DNA from: Chlorobiota bacterium
GTDB taxonomy: Bacteria; Bacteroidota; Ignavibacteria; Kapaibacteriales; UBA961
DNA length: 64,000 nt
Direction: 5' to 3'
NCBI GenBank assembly: GCA_014191195.1
Contig: BJGZ01000011.1
Span: 18,173-82,172, forward strand
The notes beneath the pieces are model-generated. The model did no database searches. It was not told where the DNA came from and saw only the letters and a list, made by a program, of their open reading frames with translations. Below are positions 48,501 to 56,842 of the stretch, piece after piece. The position numbers were made by a program, and so were the translations under genes. Each line of letters begins with the position of its first letter. Position 1 is the first letter of the stretch.

Positions 48501-49412
48501 AGCAGTGATAATGAAGCAATAACAAAAATCACATTTGGTGGCATCGGAAATGTATTATTACGATTAACCGAAAGAACACTTGCTGGATGTATCAAGGATA
48601 CATCAATAACAATAACTGTAAAAAACTCCATAAATCCAGAGTTTACGGTTGCTAATGGAAAGAATCAATTCTGTAAAGGTGATAGCATACAATTAATGTG
48701 TTCACTTGTTGCAGCAGGGTATCAATGGAAATTAAATGGAAATGATATCATTGATGCTGTTGGTAAATCATGTTCAGCAAAAATACCAGGTAAATATAGT
48801 GTACTAGTTAAAACAAGTGATTGCCAAGCATTATCTCAAGAAAAAGAGTTGATCGAATTACCATTGCCTATGCCAATAATAATTGGTCCAAAAGAGATTA
48901 AAGCCGGAGAATCCAATATTCAATATGTAGTGCAATCAAATCAGGGTTCAACATATTCCTGGTTGATTAGCGGTAATGGAATTATTAATGGAAAAACAGA
49001 TGAATCTACCGTTTCTATTTCTAGTACAAATCCAGGTACATTGCAATTAACAGTCATTGAAATATCATCAGCAGGATGTAAAAAAGATACATTTATGACG
49101 ATTTCAATAGCTAATCCTCAAGGCATCAATGAGGTAAAAAGCGAACAAGTTTCTATTCTTAGTATTCAGCCGAACCCTTCTGAAAACTCACAGATTTTGA
49201 ATATTGTATGTGAATTTCCATTCAAGAGTTCTCCAATATTAGAATTAGTTGATATGCTTGGAATTGTACATTATTCGATGCAAACGATGCAATCCACAGA
49301 TGAATCGATTCAACACATTGCAATTCCACTTTCAAAAATTTCTTCTGGCATGTATATTATACGATTAAGAACGCATACTCAAACAGTATCACAAAAATTC
49401 TTAATTCATTAA
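45501..49412 (+). CDS. Giant SBBP beta-propeller surface protein A with T9SS tail
   Basis: 1303 residues, secreted. Signal peptide (to about 24), a ~200-residue N-terminal domain (FIENKGQ, VYVKANEISFANYD) typical of SBBP proteins, then seven SBBP repeats whose W-x-T-Y-x-G-G starts recur every 192 bp exactly (46242 to 47394), predicting a seven-bladed propeller. After residue 690 come three Ig-like modules starting P-x-I-x-G-x-x-x-x-C and two variant modules, then a C-terminal type A sorting domain (ISSGMYIIRLRT) for type IX export. Start is ATG 45501 or 45507. Likely an adhesin; ligand unknown. A longer paralogue follows 37 bp downstream. Confidence 0.85.
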   Translation: MAMKRLCITSLLLFFIVNSVNVYAKNTDISSMLINRNSIEFIENKGQILDQKGNINDEVIFMAQIPGGAVYVKANEISFANYDTSKQANKQVYRVDMKFNGANSHPIFQGIDEYSDKNNYFLTHCPDGITNVSKYKRIVIKDIYPQIDFILYPNLHNTIQYDFIVKPGGNPDIISLSFSGCSDIQLSESGSLQLLTPFGTIEQGAPRTYQDKEIASSFIVNADNTVSFKVDTYDHNQSIRIDPPTRMWGTYFGGAGADIGSDLAIDQAGNIFICGQTNSAWGIATNGSYQTNLSANTDCFIAKFNNNGVRLWSTYYGGTGDEIANAIAIDNALNVYICGTTNSVASIATAGAPQTVLGGNNDAFLVKFTNNGTRTWGTYLGGSGEDKGLSIKTDASGNIAIAGLTNSANGIATAGALQTSLGGGYDGFLAKFASAGQLTWCTYYGGTSDDKSTGIAIDASGKILLRGDAISANGIATAGSYQPNNLGGSDSYIAKFDASGTRDWATYYGGTSDDYGSAIHLDAQGSILITGHTNSYNSISSSGSYQQGLQGSFDGYLAKFDANGNRAWGTYYGGANNELCTGLAADSYGNIVITGTTNSISAIASIDGFQQSLSGEDDGFMAKFNASGSRVWGSYYGGIKTDNCNRVAFDASNELYVCGTSNSNSDITTNGSYQATSNGLQEAFLVRFMAIDPSISCTTPQTELCAGSALTVTYTISGQFEANNVFTVQLSSINGSFVNPTIIGTKTANTSGSIVCTFPSNLSGSGYRIRILSNSPFIVSPDNAVDLNLVAVPISIIIGQSSTCQTNQTYSIPVIKDCLYSWTEPSKGKIIGNANNNEVIIKWNSVGTDTLKLRVTKIPLGCYKDTMIIITINANPVPIIQGNGNVCIGQLLTYKSTPNEPGFTYEWSTKGKGVLSGPAAQINAVYEWKAIGIDTLTLKKTNVLTGCTKDTSLIVTINPLPIPIIKGPNTICGFDKPVEYSASSSTSLYTWSIESGKASLSSDNEAITKITFGGIGNVLLRLTERTLAGCIKDTSITITVKNSINPEFTVANGKNQFCKGDSIQLMCSLVAAGYQWKLNGNDIIDAVGKSCSAKIPGKYSVLVKTSDCQALSQEKELIELPLPMPIIIGPKEIKAGESNIQYVVQSNQGSTYSWLISGNGIINGKTDESTVSISSTNPGTLQLTVIEISSAGCKKDTFMTISIANPQGINEVKSEQVSILSIQPNPSENSQILNIVCEFPFKSSPILELVDMLGIVHYSMQTMQSTDESIQHIAIPLSKISSGMYIIRLRTHTQTVSQKFLIH
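46242..47585 (+). repeat. Seven tandem 192-bp SBBP repeats
   Basis: Each 64-residue unit starts with Trp-Gly/Ser/Ala-Thr-Tyr-Tyr/Phe-Gly-Gly; TGG codons of the unit start are at 46242, 46434, 46626, 46818, 47010, 47202 and 47394. The last unit is less conserved at its end. The lack of any indel across seven units points to structural constraint or recent homogenisation. Confidence 0.9.
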
Positions 49413-49449
49413 ATAAGAAATTCTTTAGTAAGAGCAAATAGAATAATCA

Positions 49450-52400
49450 ATGAATTCATTTTTATATAGACATTGTATAACTAGATATTACTTCATCATA
49501 TCTAGTTTATTAAGTATAATCCTGGCCTATCCTAAAGATTGTATTGCACAAGAAAATTCAATTTCACGATTTACTCATACGGTAGATAATGCATTGGTTT
49601 TTATGGCCAATAATGGACAAATCATTGATCAGAATCATAAAAGAAATGATGAAATCTTGTATACAGCTCAAGTTTCGGGTGGTGCTGTATATATCAGAAA
49701 AAATGGGATTTCATTTGCAGTGTATCATCGAGATTCTAAAAAAAATATTCCTTTTCAATCAAAAAGTCTGCATAAATATGATATACATTCTCCATCTGTG
49801 ATAGAATCATATAGAATTGATATTTCTTTTCAGAATAGTTTGCAATCATCTAAAATTAGTGGAATAGAACCATTATCATCTTATACGAATTATTATTATT
49901 CTCATATACCAAATGGAGTATCAGAAGTAGAATCGTGTAAAAAAGTAATTATTAAAGATCTATATCCACATATTGACTTTATAGTATATGAAGGTAAAAA
50001 ACAGAAAGTACAATATGATTTTATTGTTCATCCTGGGGGAAATCCAGAAAACATAGCAATGAAAATTTCTGGAGCTGACAAGCTTCACATAGATAATCAT
50101 GGTACTTTAGCAATCGAAACGCCTTTAGGGTTAATTGAACAACAAAAGCCTTATTCTTATCAAGAAAGTGAAGTATTCTCAGCATTTGAATTGCATTCAG
50201 ACTCTATAGTTAGATTTAACATTGGAGCTTATGATCATTCAAAACAGCTTACTATTGACCCACCCACCCGTTTATGGGGAACATATTATGGTGGATCTGA
50301 AAATGATTATTCTAGAAGTGTGTCAACAGATGCAAGTGGCAATGTATATGTTATAGGATATACAGAATCAATTGCTTCGATAGCTACAAGTGGTTCTTAT
50401 CAGGCAATATTAAATGCTAATTATGATGCATATATTTCTAAGTTTACTTCTGCTGGAACTCGTTTGTGGTCAACATATTATGGAGGTTCTGGAAATGATT
50501 ATGGTTATAATTCTTGTATCGATAATGCAGGAAATATCATTATATGTGGAGAAACAAATTCTAATGATGTAATCGCAAGCAGTGGTGCATTTCAAACTGT
50601 TTTTGGCGGTTATACAGATGCATTTATTGCAAAATTTAGTCCAACTGGAACAAGAACTTGGGCCACATATTTTGGTGATATTGATATTGAGTCGGGCTAT
50701 GGGATAATAAGTGATGCTAACAACAATATTCTTATTACTGGAAAAACTAATTCCACAACTAGTATAGCTTCATCGGGGTCATTTCAAACACAGTTAGGTG
50801 GTGGAGATGATGCATTTTTAGCAAAATTTAGTTCAACAGGAAACAGAACCTGGTCTACATATTATGGTGGATCTGGCAATGATATAGGCTATGGAATTTC
50901 AACAGATGCTGCAAATAATATATTTGTTTCAGGCACTACTTCTTCAGATAATTCGATGTCTACCTCGGGCTCTTATCAAAATACATTAGCAGGTAATACT
51001 GATGCATTTTTAGCAAAGTTTAGTTCTACAGGAAGCAGAACTTGGTCTACATATTATGGTGGAATAGAAAACGATGAAGGCTTTAGTACTATTACAGATC
51101 CAAGTGGAAATGTGATATTAAGTGGCCAAACAGAATCTTCAAGTGGAATATCTACTGCAAATGCTCATCAAAGTACTTTTGGTGGTGCAATAGATGCATA
51201 CATTGTCAAGTTTACAACAACAGGAACACGTTTATGGGCAACGTATTATGGAAGTAATGATTATGATTTAGGATTATATGCTTGTACTGATGCAAGTGGG
51301 AATATTTATATCATTGGCCAAACTGGATCTGGTGATGCTATTGCAACAACAACTGCACATCAACAACAATTAGGTGGTAGTTATGATGCATATTTAGCAA
51401 GATTTGCTTCGGGTGGAACAAGAAGTTGGGGTACATATTTCGGGGGCAATGATTTTGATATTGGATATGGCTGTAGCAGTGATATAAGCGGTAATGTCTA
51501 TATATGTGGAAGAACATCATCCACAAATGGAATTGCAAGTAATAATGCTCATCAATTGGTATATGGTGGTGTATTGATGGATGGATTTTTATCGAAGTTT
51601 ACCGATGATGATCCACCAGGTGTTTCATGCAATACATCAAAAACAATATTTTGTAAAGGCGAAGTATTTTCATTGCCATATTCAATTACAGGAGTATTTA
51701 ATCCTGGAAATATCTTTACAGCTCAATTATCCGATTCTACAGGATCTTTCCAAAATCCAATAACAATAGGTAGTAGAAGTGCTGTTGATGCTGGGTCGAT
51801 TAATTGTACAATTCCTGGTTCTATTGCTTTAGGACAATATTATCGAATACGAGTAATTGCAAGTACTCCATCTATTTATGGATTTGATAATGGAATAAAT
51901 TTATCTATTTATGGAGTACCAAATCCCAAAATTAATGGTATGTCTTCTGCATGTATTGGACAAACAAATAGCATCTATTCAATAGATACTGTTATAGGAA
52001 CATCATATATATGGAGTACCATAAAAAAGGGGACGATTAATGGACCTTTAAATACTCATACAATTAATGTTTCATGGAATCAAATAGGAATCGATACAAT
52101 ATCTGTAAGACAAACAATTATAGAAACAGGTTGTTTTAAAGATACGAGTATCATAATTACAATACAGGCTCTTCCAATGCCGGTTATTAGCGGAAATAAT
52201 AATGTATGTGAAGGCACAAAAAATTCACTCTATACTATACCGGTTCAAAATGGACATATCTATCAGTGGAAATCTTTATCCAAAGGTAATATTACTGGAA
52301 CTTCGACAGGTAATTCAATTCTGGTGAATTGGATTCAAGCTGGCTATGATACTGTACAATGTAGGCAAACAAATAACACTACAGGATGCTTTAAAGATAC

Positions 52401-53967
52401 AATACTGATCGTTAATATAAGGCCATTACCAAATCCAATAATAAGTGGAAGGTCATTAGTTTGTAATGGAGAAATTTCCCTTAAATATTCTGTTCAAAAG
52501 CTTGATGGATTTTCTTATGTGTGGCAAAAACCAAGAAAAGGCACCATTATTAATGAATTGAATGCAGATTCAATATTAGTGAATTGGAATCAAGCTGGAA
52601 TTGATACATTAAGGCTAAGACAGACTAATAATCTAACATCTTGTATTAAGGATACAATCTTCATTGTCACAATTAATGCAAAACCCAATCCGTATATTCA
52701 GGGTAAAAAGAATACTTGTATTAATGAATCAAATGTAGAATATAGTCTTACATTAATTCCTGGACATATCTATCAATGGGAAAATCCAATAAAAGGAAAA
52801 ATTGACGGAAGCGCTTATTCAAATCTTATAAAAGTCACATGGAATAATCCGGGTACTGAAACCATTAGGGTAAGAGAAACAGATCCAATAACCGGATGTT
52901 ATAAAGATACGATTCTTACTGTGATTATAAACCCATTACCAATGCCAAGCATTACAGGAAGTACATCTGTATGCGCCAATCAAAAATCAGTAGTATATTC
53001 AACAACATTTGCAAGTGGATCTATATATTCATGGAAAGTTATAAGTGGTAATGCAATCATTATATCAGAGAATAGCAATGAAGCATTATTGAATTTTAGT
53101 GGTGTTGGTTTAGTGTCATTAAAAGTGACAGAGACCAATGTGAATGGATGCTCTAAAGACACAATAAAACTCATTGAAATTGGCAATGCATTAAAACCTG
53201 CTATCATTTCTAAATCAGGTCCTTATTCCATTTGTAATGGGAATGATATTATATTAGATGCTGGTTTACCAAATTGTATATATCAATGGAAAAGAAATGG
53301 ACAAGACATACAAGGTGCAAATCTGCAGTCGTATTCTACCAATATACCTGGCAAATATTCAGTTTTTGTAAAATCTGGTGATTGCATTGGTTTATCTCCC
53401 GAAACTGCCGTAAAAAATGTCACTTTACCCACTCCAATCATAAGTGGAATATCATCAGTAAAGCCAAATGAAAATGCAATTCCTTATCAAGTTGCTAATC
53501 ATATTGGGTCAACATATATATGGAAAGTTTCTGGAAATGGCACAATTACAACTTCTGTAAACGGTTCACTAATATTGGTAAACTTTTCTGATATTGGTTC
53601 TGCCTTGCTTAAAGTAACTGAAACTGATAGTAATGGTTGCAAAATAGATACATCATTTTTGATAATTATTGAAATTCCATCAAGTATACAGTCTGATAAT
53701 CAAGAATATGCTGTGCTATTATATCCAAATCCAGTTAATGCACCAGAAAATATTCATATATCTTTACCACAATATTTGAATGATCCATCTTTATTACAGA
53801 TTACTGATATGATGGGAAGAATTAGATGGTCAATACAAGACTTTATTCCTTCATATCCTCAAAACACAGAGTATTCTATTTCTACTCAGGGCTTAGAATC
53901 TGGTTTATATCAATTAAGGGTACAACAAAAAAATATATATGTACAACAAAGTTTTATTATTTATTAA
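49450..53967 (+). CDS. Giant SBBP beta-propeller surface protein B with T9SS tail
   Basis: 1505 residues, paralogue of the preceding gene with the same layout: signal peptide (ending CIAQ), N-terminal domain (VFMANNGQIID, AVYIRKNGISFAVY), seven SBBP repeats with exact 192-bp period (50275 to 51427), Ig-like modules and sorting tail (ESGLYQLRVQQ). It has five standard modules beginning P-x-P-x-I-x-G with a conserved cysteine, against three in A, plus the same two variant modules, which accounts for most of the size difference. The start at 49450 lacks the masking inverted repeat of gene A. Probably a phase- or copy-varied surface adhesin; ligand unknown. Confidence 0.85.
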   Translation: MNSFLYRHCITRYYFIISSLLSIILAYPKDCIAQENSISRFTHTVDNALVFMANNGQIIDQNHKRNDEILYTAQVSGGAVYIRKNGISFAVYHRDSKKNIPFQSKSLHKYDIHSPSVIESYRIDISFQNSLQSSKISGIEPLSSYTNYYYSHIPNGVSEVESCKKVIIKDLYPHIDFIVYEGKKQKVQYDFIVHPGGNPENIAMKISGADKLHIDNHGTLAIETPLGLIEQQKPYSYQESEVFSAFELHSDSIVRFNIGAYDHSKQLTIDPPTRLWGTYYGGSENDYSRSVSTDASGNVYVIGYTESIASIATSGSYQAILNANYDAYISKFTSAGTRLWSTYYGGSGNDYGYNSCIDNAGNIIICGETNSNDVIASSGAFQTVFGGYTDAFIAKFSPTGTRTWATYFGDIDIESGYGIISDANNNILITGKTNSTTSIASSGSFQTQLGGGDDAFLAKFSSTGNRTWSTYYGGSGNDIGYGISTDAANNIFVSGTTSSDNSMSTSGSYQNTLAGNTDAFLAKFSSTGSRTWSTYYGGIENDEGFSTITDPSGNVILSGQTESSSGISTANAHQSTFGGAIDAYIVKFTTTGTRLWATYYGSNDYDLGLYACTDASGNIYIIGQTGSGDAIATTTAHQQQLGGSYDAYLARFASGGTRSWGTYFGGNDFDIGYGCSSDISGNVYICGRTSSTNGIASNNAHQLVYGGVLMDGFLSKFTDDDPPGVSCNTSKTIFCKGEVFSLPYSITGVFNPGNIFTAQLSDSTGSFQNPITIGSRSAVDAGSINCTIPGSIALGQYYRIRVIASTPSIYGFDNGINLSIYGVPNPKINGMSSACIGQTNSIYSIDTVIGTSYIWSTIKKGTINGPLNTHTINVSWNQIGIDTISVRQTIIETGCFKDTSIIITIQALPMPVISGNNNVCEGTKNSLYTIPVQNGHIYQWKSLSKGNITGTSTGNSILVNWIQAGYDTVQCRQTNNTTGCFKDTILIVNIRPLPNPIISGRSLVCNGEISLKYSVQKLDGFSYVWQKPRKGTIINELNADSILVNWNQAGIDTLRLRQTNNLTSCIKDTIFIVTINAKPNPYIQGKKNTCINESNVEYSLTLIPGHIYQWENPIKGKIDGSAYSNLIKVTWNNPGTETIRVRETDPITGCYKDTILTVIINPLPMPSITGSTSVCANQKSVVYSTTFASGSIYSWKVISGNAIIISENSNEALLNFSGVGLVSLKVTETNVNGCSKDTIKLIEIGNALKPAIISKSGPYSICNGNDIILDAGLPNCIYQWKRNGQDIQGANLQSYSTNIPGKYSVFVKSGDCIGLSPETAVKNVTLPTPIISGISSVKPNENAIPYQVANHIGSTYIWKVSGNGTITTSVNGSLILVNFSDIGSALLKVTETDSNGCKIDTSFLIIIEIPSSIQSDNQEYAVLLYPNPVNAPENIHISLPQYLNDPSLLQITDMMGRIRWSIQDFIPSYPQNTEYSISTQGLESGLYQLRVQQKNIYVQQSFIIY
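50275..51618 (+). repeat. Seven tandem 192-bp SBBP repeats
   Basis: Unit starts (TGG) at 50275, 50467, 50659, 50851, 51043, 51235 and 51427, exactly 192 bp apart. The number and period equal those in the upstream paralogue; amino-acid similarity between units of the same protein is high in the WxTYYGG and F-x-A-K-F parts. Confidence 0.9.
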
Positions 53968-53992
53968 ATAATTATTGGGAGCATTCGAGAGT

Positions 53993-54431
53993 ATGTTTAA
54001 TGAGTTACTTGTAAAAATTCGCAATCATGAAAATAATTGGATATTTTCTATTTGGAGAGAATGATCCTCAACATTTCGGAAGTTTGCCAAGTACTTTTTT
54101 GACTTTATTCCAGATGATGACAGGTGATGGTTGGTCTGATTTAATGAAAACTAATATGTTCAATTGTCCACATCCTCATACATTTCTTGCTCCATTATAT
54201 TTCTGTAGTTTTGTTCTTATTGGCGCTTTGATCATTCTGAATTTATTTGTTGGTGTTATTATTTCAGAAATGGATGATACCAGAAAAAGACATGATCAAG
54301 AAACAAATGAAGAAGAAATGAAAAAAGATTCTGATTATACTTTATTATTAAAATTAGAATATCATAGATTAGAATTTGAAAAAAATATGAATGATATAAT
54401 GGAAGAATTAAAGCGTAGACATCTTACTTAG
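53993..54431 (+). pseudogene. Remnant of a voltage-gated-type ion channel (pore and S6 only)
   Basis: The open frame 54027-54431 encodes 134 residues that match the end of a six-helix cation channel: end of S5 (IIGYFLFGENDP), pore loop with TGDGW, S6 (LIGALIILNLFVGVIISEMDD) and a C-terminal coiled coil. S1-S4 and most of S5 are missing. An in-frame TAA lies 15 bp upstream of its ATG. In another frame, ATG 53993 with GGGAG before it starts MFNELLVKIRNHENN, plausible as the natural N-terminus of such a channel, suggesting an internal deletion with frameshift. A working pore-only protein from ATG 54027 cannot be excluded but has no visible ribosome-binding site. Confidence 0.65.
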
Positions 54432-54510
54432 TTGTAATGAAATAGAGTAGTAATTCATTGATATATATTTAAATATTTAATGTTAATAACATTTAGGGTA
54501 TGCTTTTACA

Positions 54511-55614
54511 ATGAAAAATCAAAAGCTTCTTTTTCTGATTGTCCTTATCACTTCTGTGCATTGTAGTCCACAGTCAAATACAAAAGGGGAATCTACCCCC
54601 AAAAAGAAAGCGTCAATTGTGTCTGAATTTATGGCTGATAGCATTAATATTATTGCTGTTGGTGATATTATGATGGGAACAAATTATCCTGATAATAGTA
54701 CTTTGCCACCTAAGGATGCATTCTTATTACAGCCAGTTCAGCAATATTTACAAGCTGGCGATATAGTTTTTGGAAATTTAGAGGGTCCTGTATTAGATAG
54801 TGGAGGTTCGCCAAAAGCTTGTGGAGATCCAACATCTTGTTATGTGTTTAGACAACCCTCATACTTTGTAAAAGAGTTAAAAGATGCTGGTTTTTCTATG
54901 TTTTCAATTGCAAATAATCATGTTGGCGATCTTGGAGAACAAGGAAGAGTTCATACAGCTGCTATATTAAAACAATATAATATTAGATATGCGGGCCAAA
55001 CGAATTGTCCATGGGATACCCTTAAAATCAAAGGAGTTCTTGTAGGTCTTACTGCATTTGCGCCAAATAAAGGCTGTTTAAATATAAACGATTACAAAGA
55101 GTTAGAACAAGTAGTTAAAAAACTAAATACATTTTGTGATATAGTTATTGTATCATTCCATGGTGGGGCAGAAGGCCAAAGCCATACTCGTATTACACGT
55201 ACTCATGAGCAATTTTTGGGACAAGACAGAGGCGATGTGTATGAGTTTGCACATAAGGCCATTGATGCTGGCGCCGATATAGTTCTTGGGCATGGCCCAC
55301 ATATTACCAGAGCTGTCGATTATTATAAAGGAAGATTTATCGCTTATTCAATGGGTAATTTTTGTACTTATGATAAGTTCAATATCAATGGAATTTCTGG
55401 AATGGCTCCAATATTTTCACTAAATATTTCAAAGAAAGGGGAGTTCTTAAGTGGGAAAGTAATTCCTACAAAACAATTTGGTAGGGGAGGCCCAGTGTAT
55501 GATTCTTCGGGCTCTGTAATCAAAGAACTACAAAAATTAACAAAAGAAGATATACCAGAAGTACAGTTGATATTTAACGATAATGGAGATTTTTCTTTTC
55601 ATCATCCTAAATAA
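54511..55614 (+). CDS. CapA-family (PGA_cap) metallophosphatase-like lipoprotein
   Basis: 367 residues; the signal peptide probably ends with a lipobox (SVHCS). The CapA/poly-gamma-glutamate-capsule domain of the calcineurin-like fold is recognised by AVGDIMMGTNYP, FGNLEGPV, SIANNHVGDLG, VSFHGGAEGQ, VLGHGPHITRAV and IAYSMGNF, which supply the metal ligands. Proteins of this family occur in capsule synthesis and as free-standing surface enzymes of unknown substrate; no capsule genes are near, so the latter is likelier. It follows the channel remnant by 79 bp. Confidence 0.88.
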   Translation: MKNQKLLFLIVLITSVHCSPQSNTKGESTPKKKASIVSEFMADSINIIAVGDIMMGTNYPDNSTLPPKDAFLLQPVQQYLQAGDIVFGNLEGPVLDSGGSPKACGDPTSCYVFRQPSYFVKELKDAGFSMFSIANNHVGDLGEQGRVHTAAILKQYNIRYAGQTNCPWDTLKIKGVLVGLTAFAPNKGCLNINDYKELEQVVKKLNTFCDIVIVSFHGGAEGQSHTRITRTHEQFLGQDRGDVYEFAHKAIDAGADIVLGHGPHITRAVDYYKGRFIAYSMGNFCTYDKFNINGISGMAPIFSLNISKKGEFLSGKVIPTKQFGRGGPVYDSSGSVIKELQKLTKEDIPEVQLIFNDNGDFSFHHPK

Positions 55615-55651
55615 AAATACAACTCTCTGCAATGAAGGTAAAGATATCTTA

Positions 55652-55706
55652 TTCCCCTCATGCTTAGGGGTGCCCATAGGGCGGGGTGAGAAATACCCAC
55701 ACCCCG
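55652..55706 (+). repeat. GC-rich multi-hairpin repeat, copy 1
   Basis: Three consecutive hairpins stand out in the AT-rich background: CCCCT/AGGGG, GCCC-ATA-GGGC and CGGGGTG/CACCCCG. It shares the 16-mer AGGGCGGGGTGAGAAA (55678-55693) and the surrounding pattern with copy 2 at 63610-63702, which is in the opposite orientation. No coding potential. Resembles a REP/MITE-type dispersed element; the family is not identified. Confidence 0.7.
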
Positions 55707-55872
55707 AAACAAGTATTTACAACATATTGAAATATTATTAACTTATATGTTACAATATCATTCTTATCTTCATTTTGTCTTTTTTATATAGTTTCTTGAA
55801 TTCAACTTGAACTAATCAGAATATGATGGTGTTGTAGCGATTATTACGATTTCTTTTATTATAATAGAAAGT

Positions 55873-56103
55873 ATGATGCTAGCACCAGAAGATATAAGCA
55901 GAATTATAGAAATGGCATGGGAAGACAGAACTTCTTTTGAAGCAATTAAGATTCAATATGGTTATTCCGAAGCTGATGTGATTGCATTAATGCGAAGAGA
56001 GATGAAAAAAAGTAGTTTCACGATGTGGAGAAAGCGTGTACACAGCCGAATAAGCATTAAACATCCTCAAAATCGAAATAAACACATTGAAAATCAAATT
56101 TGA
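55873..56103 (+). CDS. DUF2805/TIGR03643-like small protein
   Basis: 76-residue soluble protein with a helix-turn-helix-like N-terminal half (EDISRIIEMAWEDRTSFEAI, then YGYSEADVIALMRREM) and a basic C-terminus (MWRKRVHSR). This matches the TIGR03643 family of small proteins, common in Bacteroidota and Cyanobacteria, whose function is unknown; DNA binding is often suspected. A 235-bp gap follows in which I saw nothing. Confidence 0.78.
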   Translation: MMLAPEDISRIIEMAWEDRTSFEAIKIQYGYSEADVIALMRREMKKSSFTMWRKRVHSRISIKHPQNRNKHIENQI

Positions 56104-56339
56104 CATATCTTGATTCTTTACATGTATAAAAACAACTGTTTTTAAGAGTTAATACAGACATTCAATCATTATTATTGCTCTTAAGAAAAAAAAACTTAAT
56201 TTCGATTTACGGCATACTTTCAGATTCGTACACTTTAATGTTACAATTTTGACAATCCATTAATAATTGTACTTTACAATGTTCCTTCTGTTTTATATGC
56301 ATTTTTAATTGTTTTATATTAAATATTCAAATAGCAATT

Positions 56340-56525
56340 ATGTTAAAAAACTTAACACTCACTGATAAACTTTTGTTTGTCTCCGCCTTCCTCTCTTTAA
56401 TTTATGCAGAAACACTGTTTTTCAATAAAGAATTTTTTCAAGCAGTCTTTATGGGTCTTTGGGTACCTTCAATCCTAGCTTTTGGTATTTATTTAAAACT
56501 TTTACAGAACAAAAAAAATGGTTGA
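56340..56525 (+). CDS. Small two-helix membrane protein
   Basis: 61 residues with two hydrophobic segments (about 10-25 and 33-54) and a charged C-terminus (KLLQNKKNG). No family assigned with confidence; similar short membrane proteins occur in Bacteroidota. Its stop overlaps the start of the next tiny ORF, which supports both being translated. Confidence 0.5.
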   Translation: MLKNLTLTDKLLFVSAFLSLIYAETLFFNKEFFQAVFMGLWVPSILAFGIYLKLLQNKKNG

Positions 56526-56628
56526 TTTTATACCTTATTTTGCAACGTTTATTACAATCTTATTTTGTATTGCATTGAGTTATGCTGTTTCTGACGGCTG
56601 GAATTTCAAAAATGATCAAAATGAGTAG
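56518..56628 (+). CDS. Tiny 36-residue single-span membrane ORF
   Basis: MVDFIPYFATFITILFCIAL is followed by SYAVSDGW and a hydrophilic tail. The ATG lies eight bases inside the end of the preceding gene, and the A8 run before it may serve in translational coupling. One transmembrane helix (about residues 4-24) is predicted. Too short for similarity judgement, so coding status rests on the overlap and the clean hydrophobic/hydrophilic division. Confidence 0.4.
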   Translation: MVDFIPYFATFITILFCIALSYAVSDGWNFKNDQNE

Positions 56629-56842
56629 TAATGATTCGATAAAGCTAACAAACCATCTAAAACACCATAAGTATTATCAATACTGGACAAATGTGTTTGT
56701 TGGCTTAGATCTTTATTACATTATATTTTAATAGTAAACGGTATTTCCTAGTACGTATTTCTTAACATTAATATGTTGTTATAATTATGTACTTATTAGA
56801 AATTATTTTAAGAGATTACGAAGTATTGTATAAACATACATT

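Noticed and set aside
48140..48631. 163-codon minus-strand open frame
   Set aside because: Antisense to the Ig-module part of the SBBP gene; no ribosome site and repetitive composition mirrored from the sense strand.
46242..51618. 192-bp tandem repeats as a possible CRISPR or satellite array
   Set aside because: They are in-frame 64-codon SBBP units inside two open reading frames, with no repeat/spacer structure.
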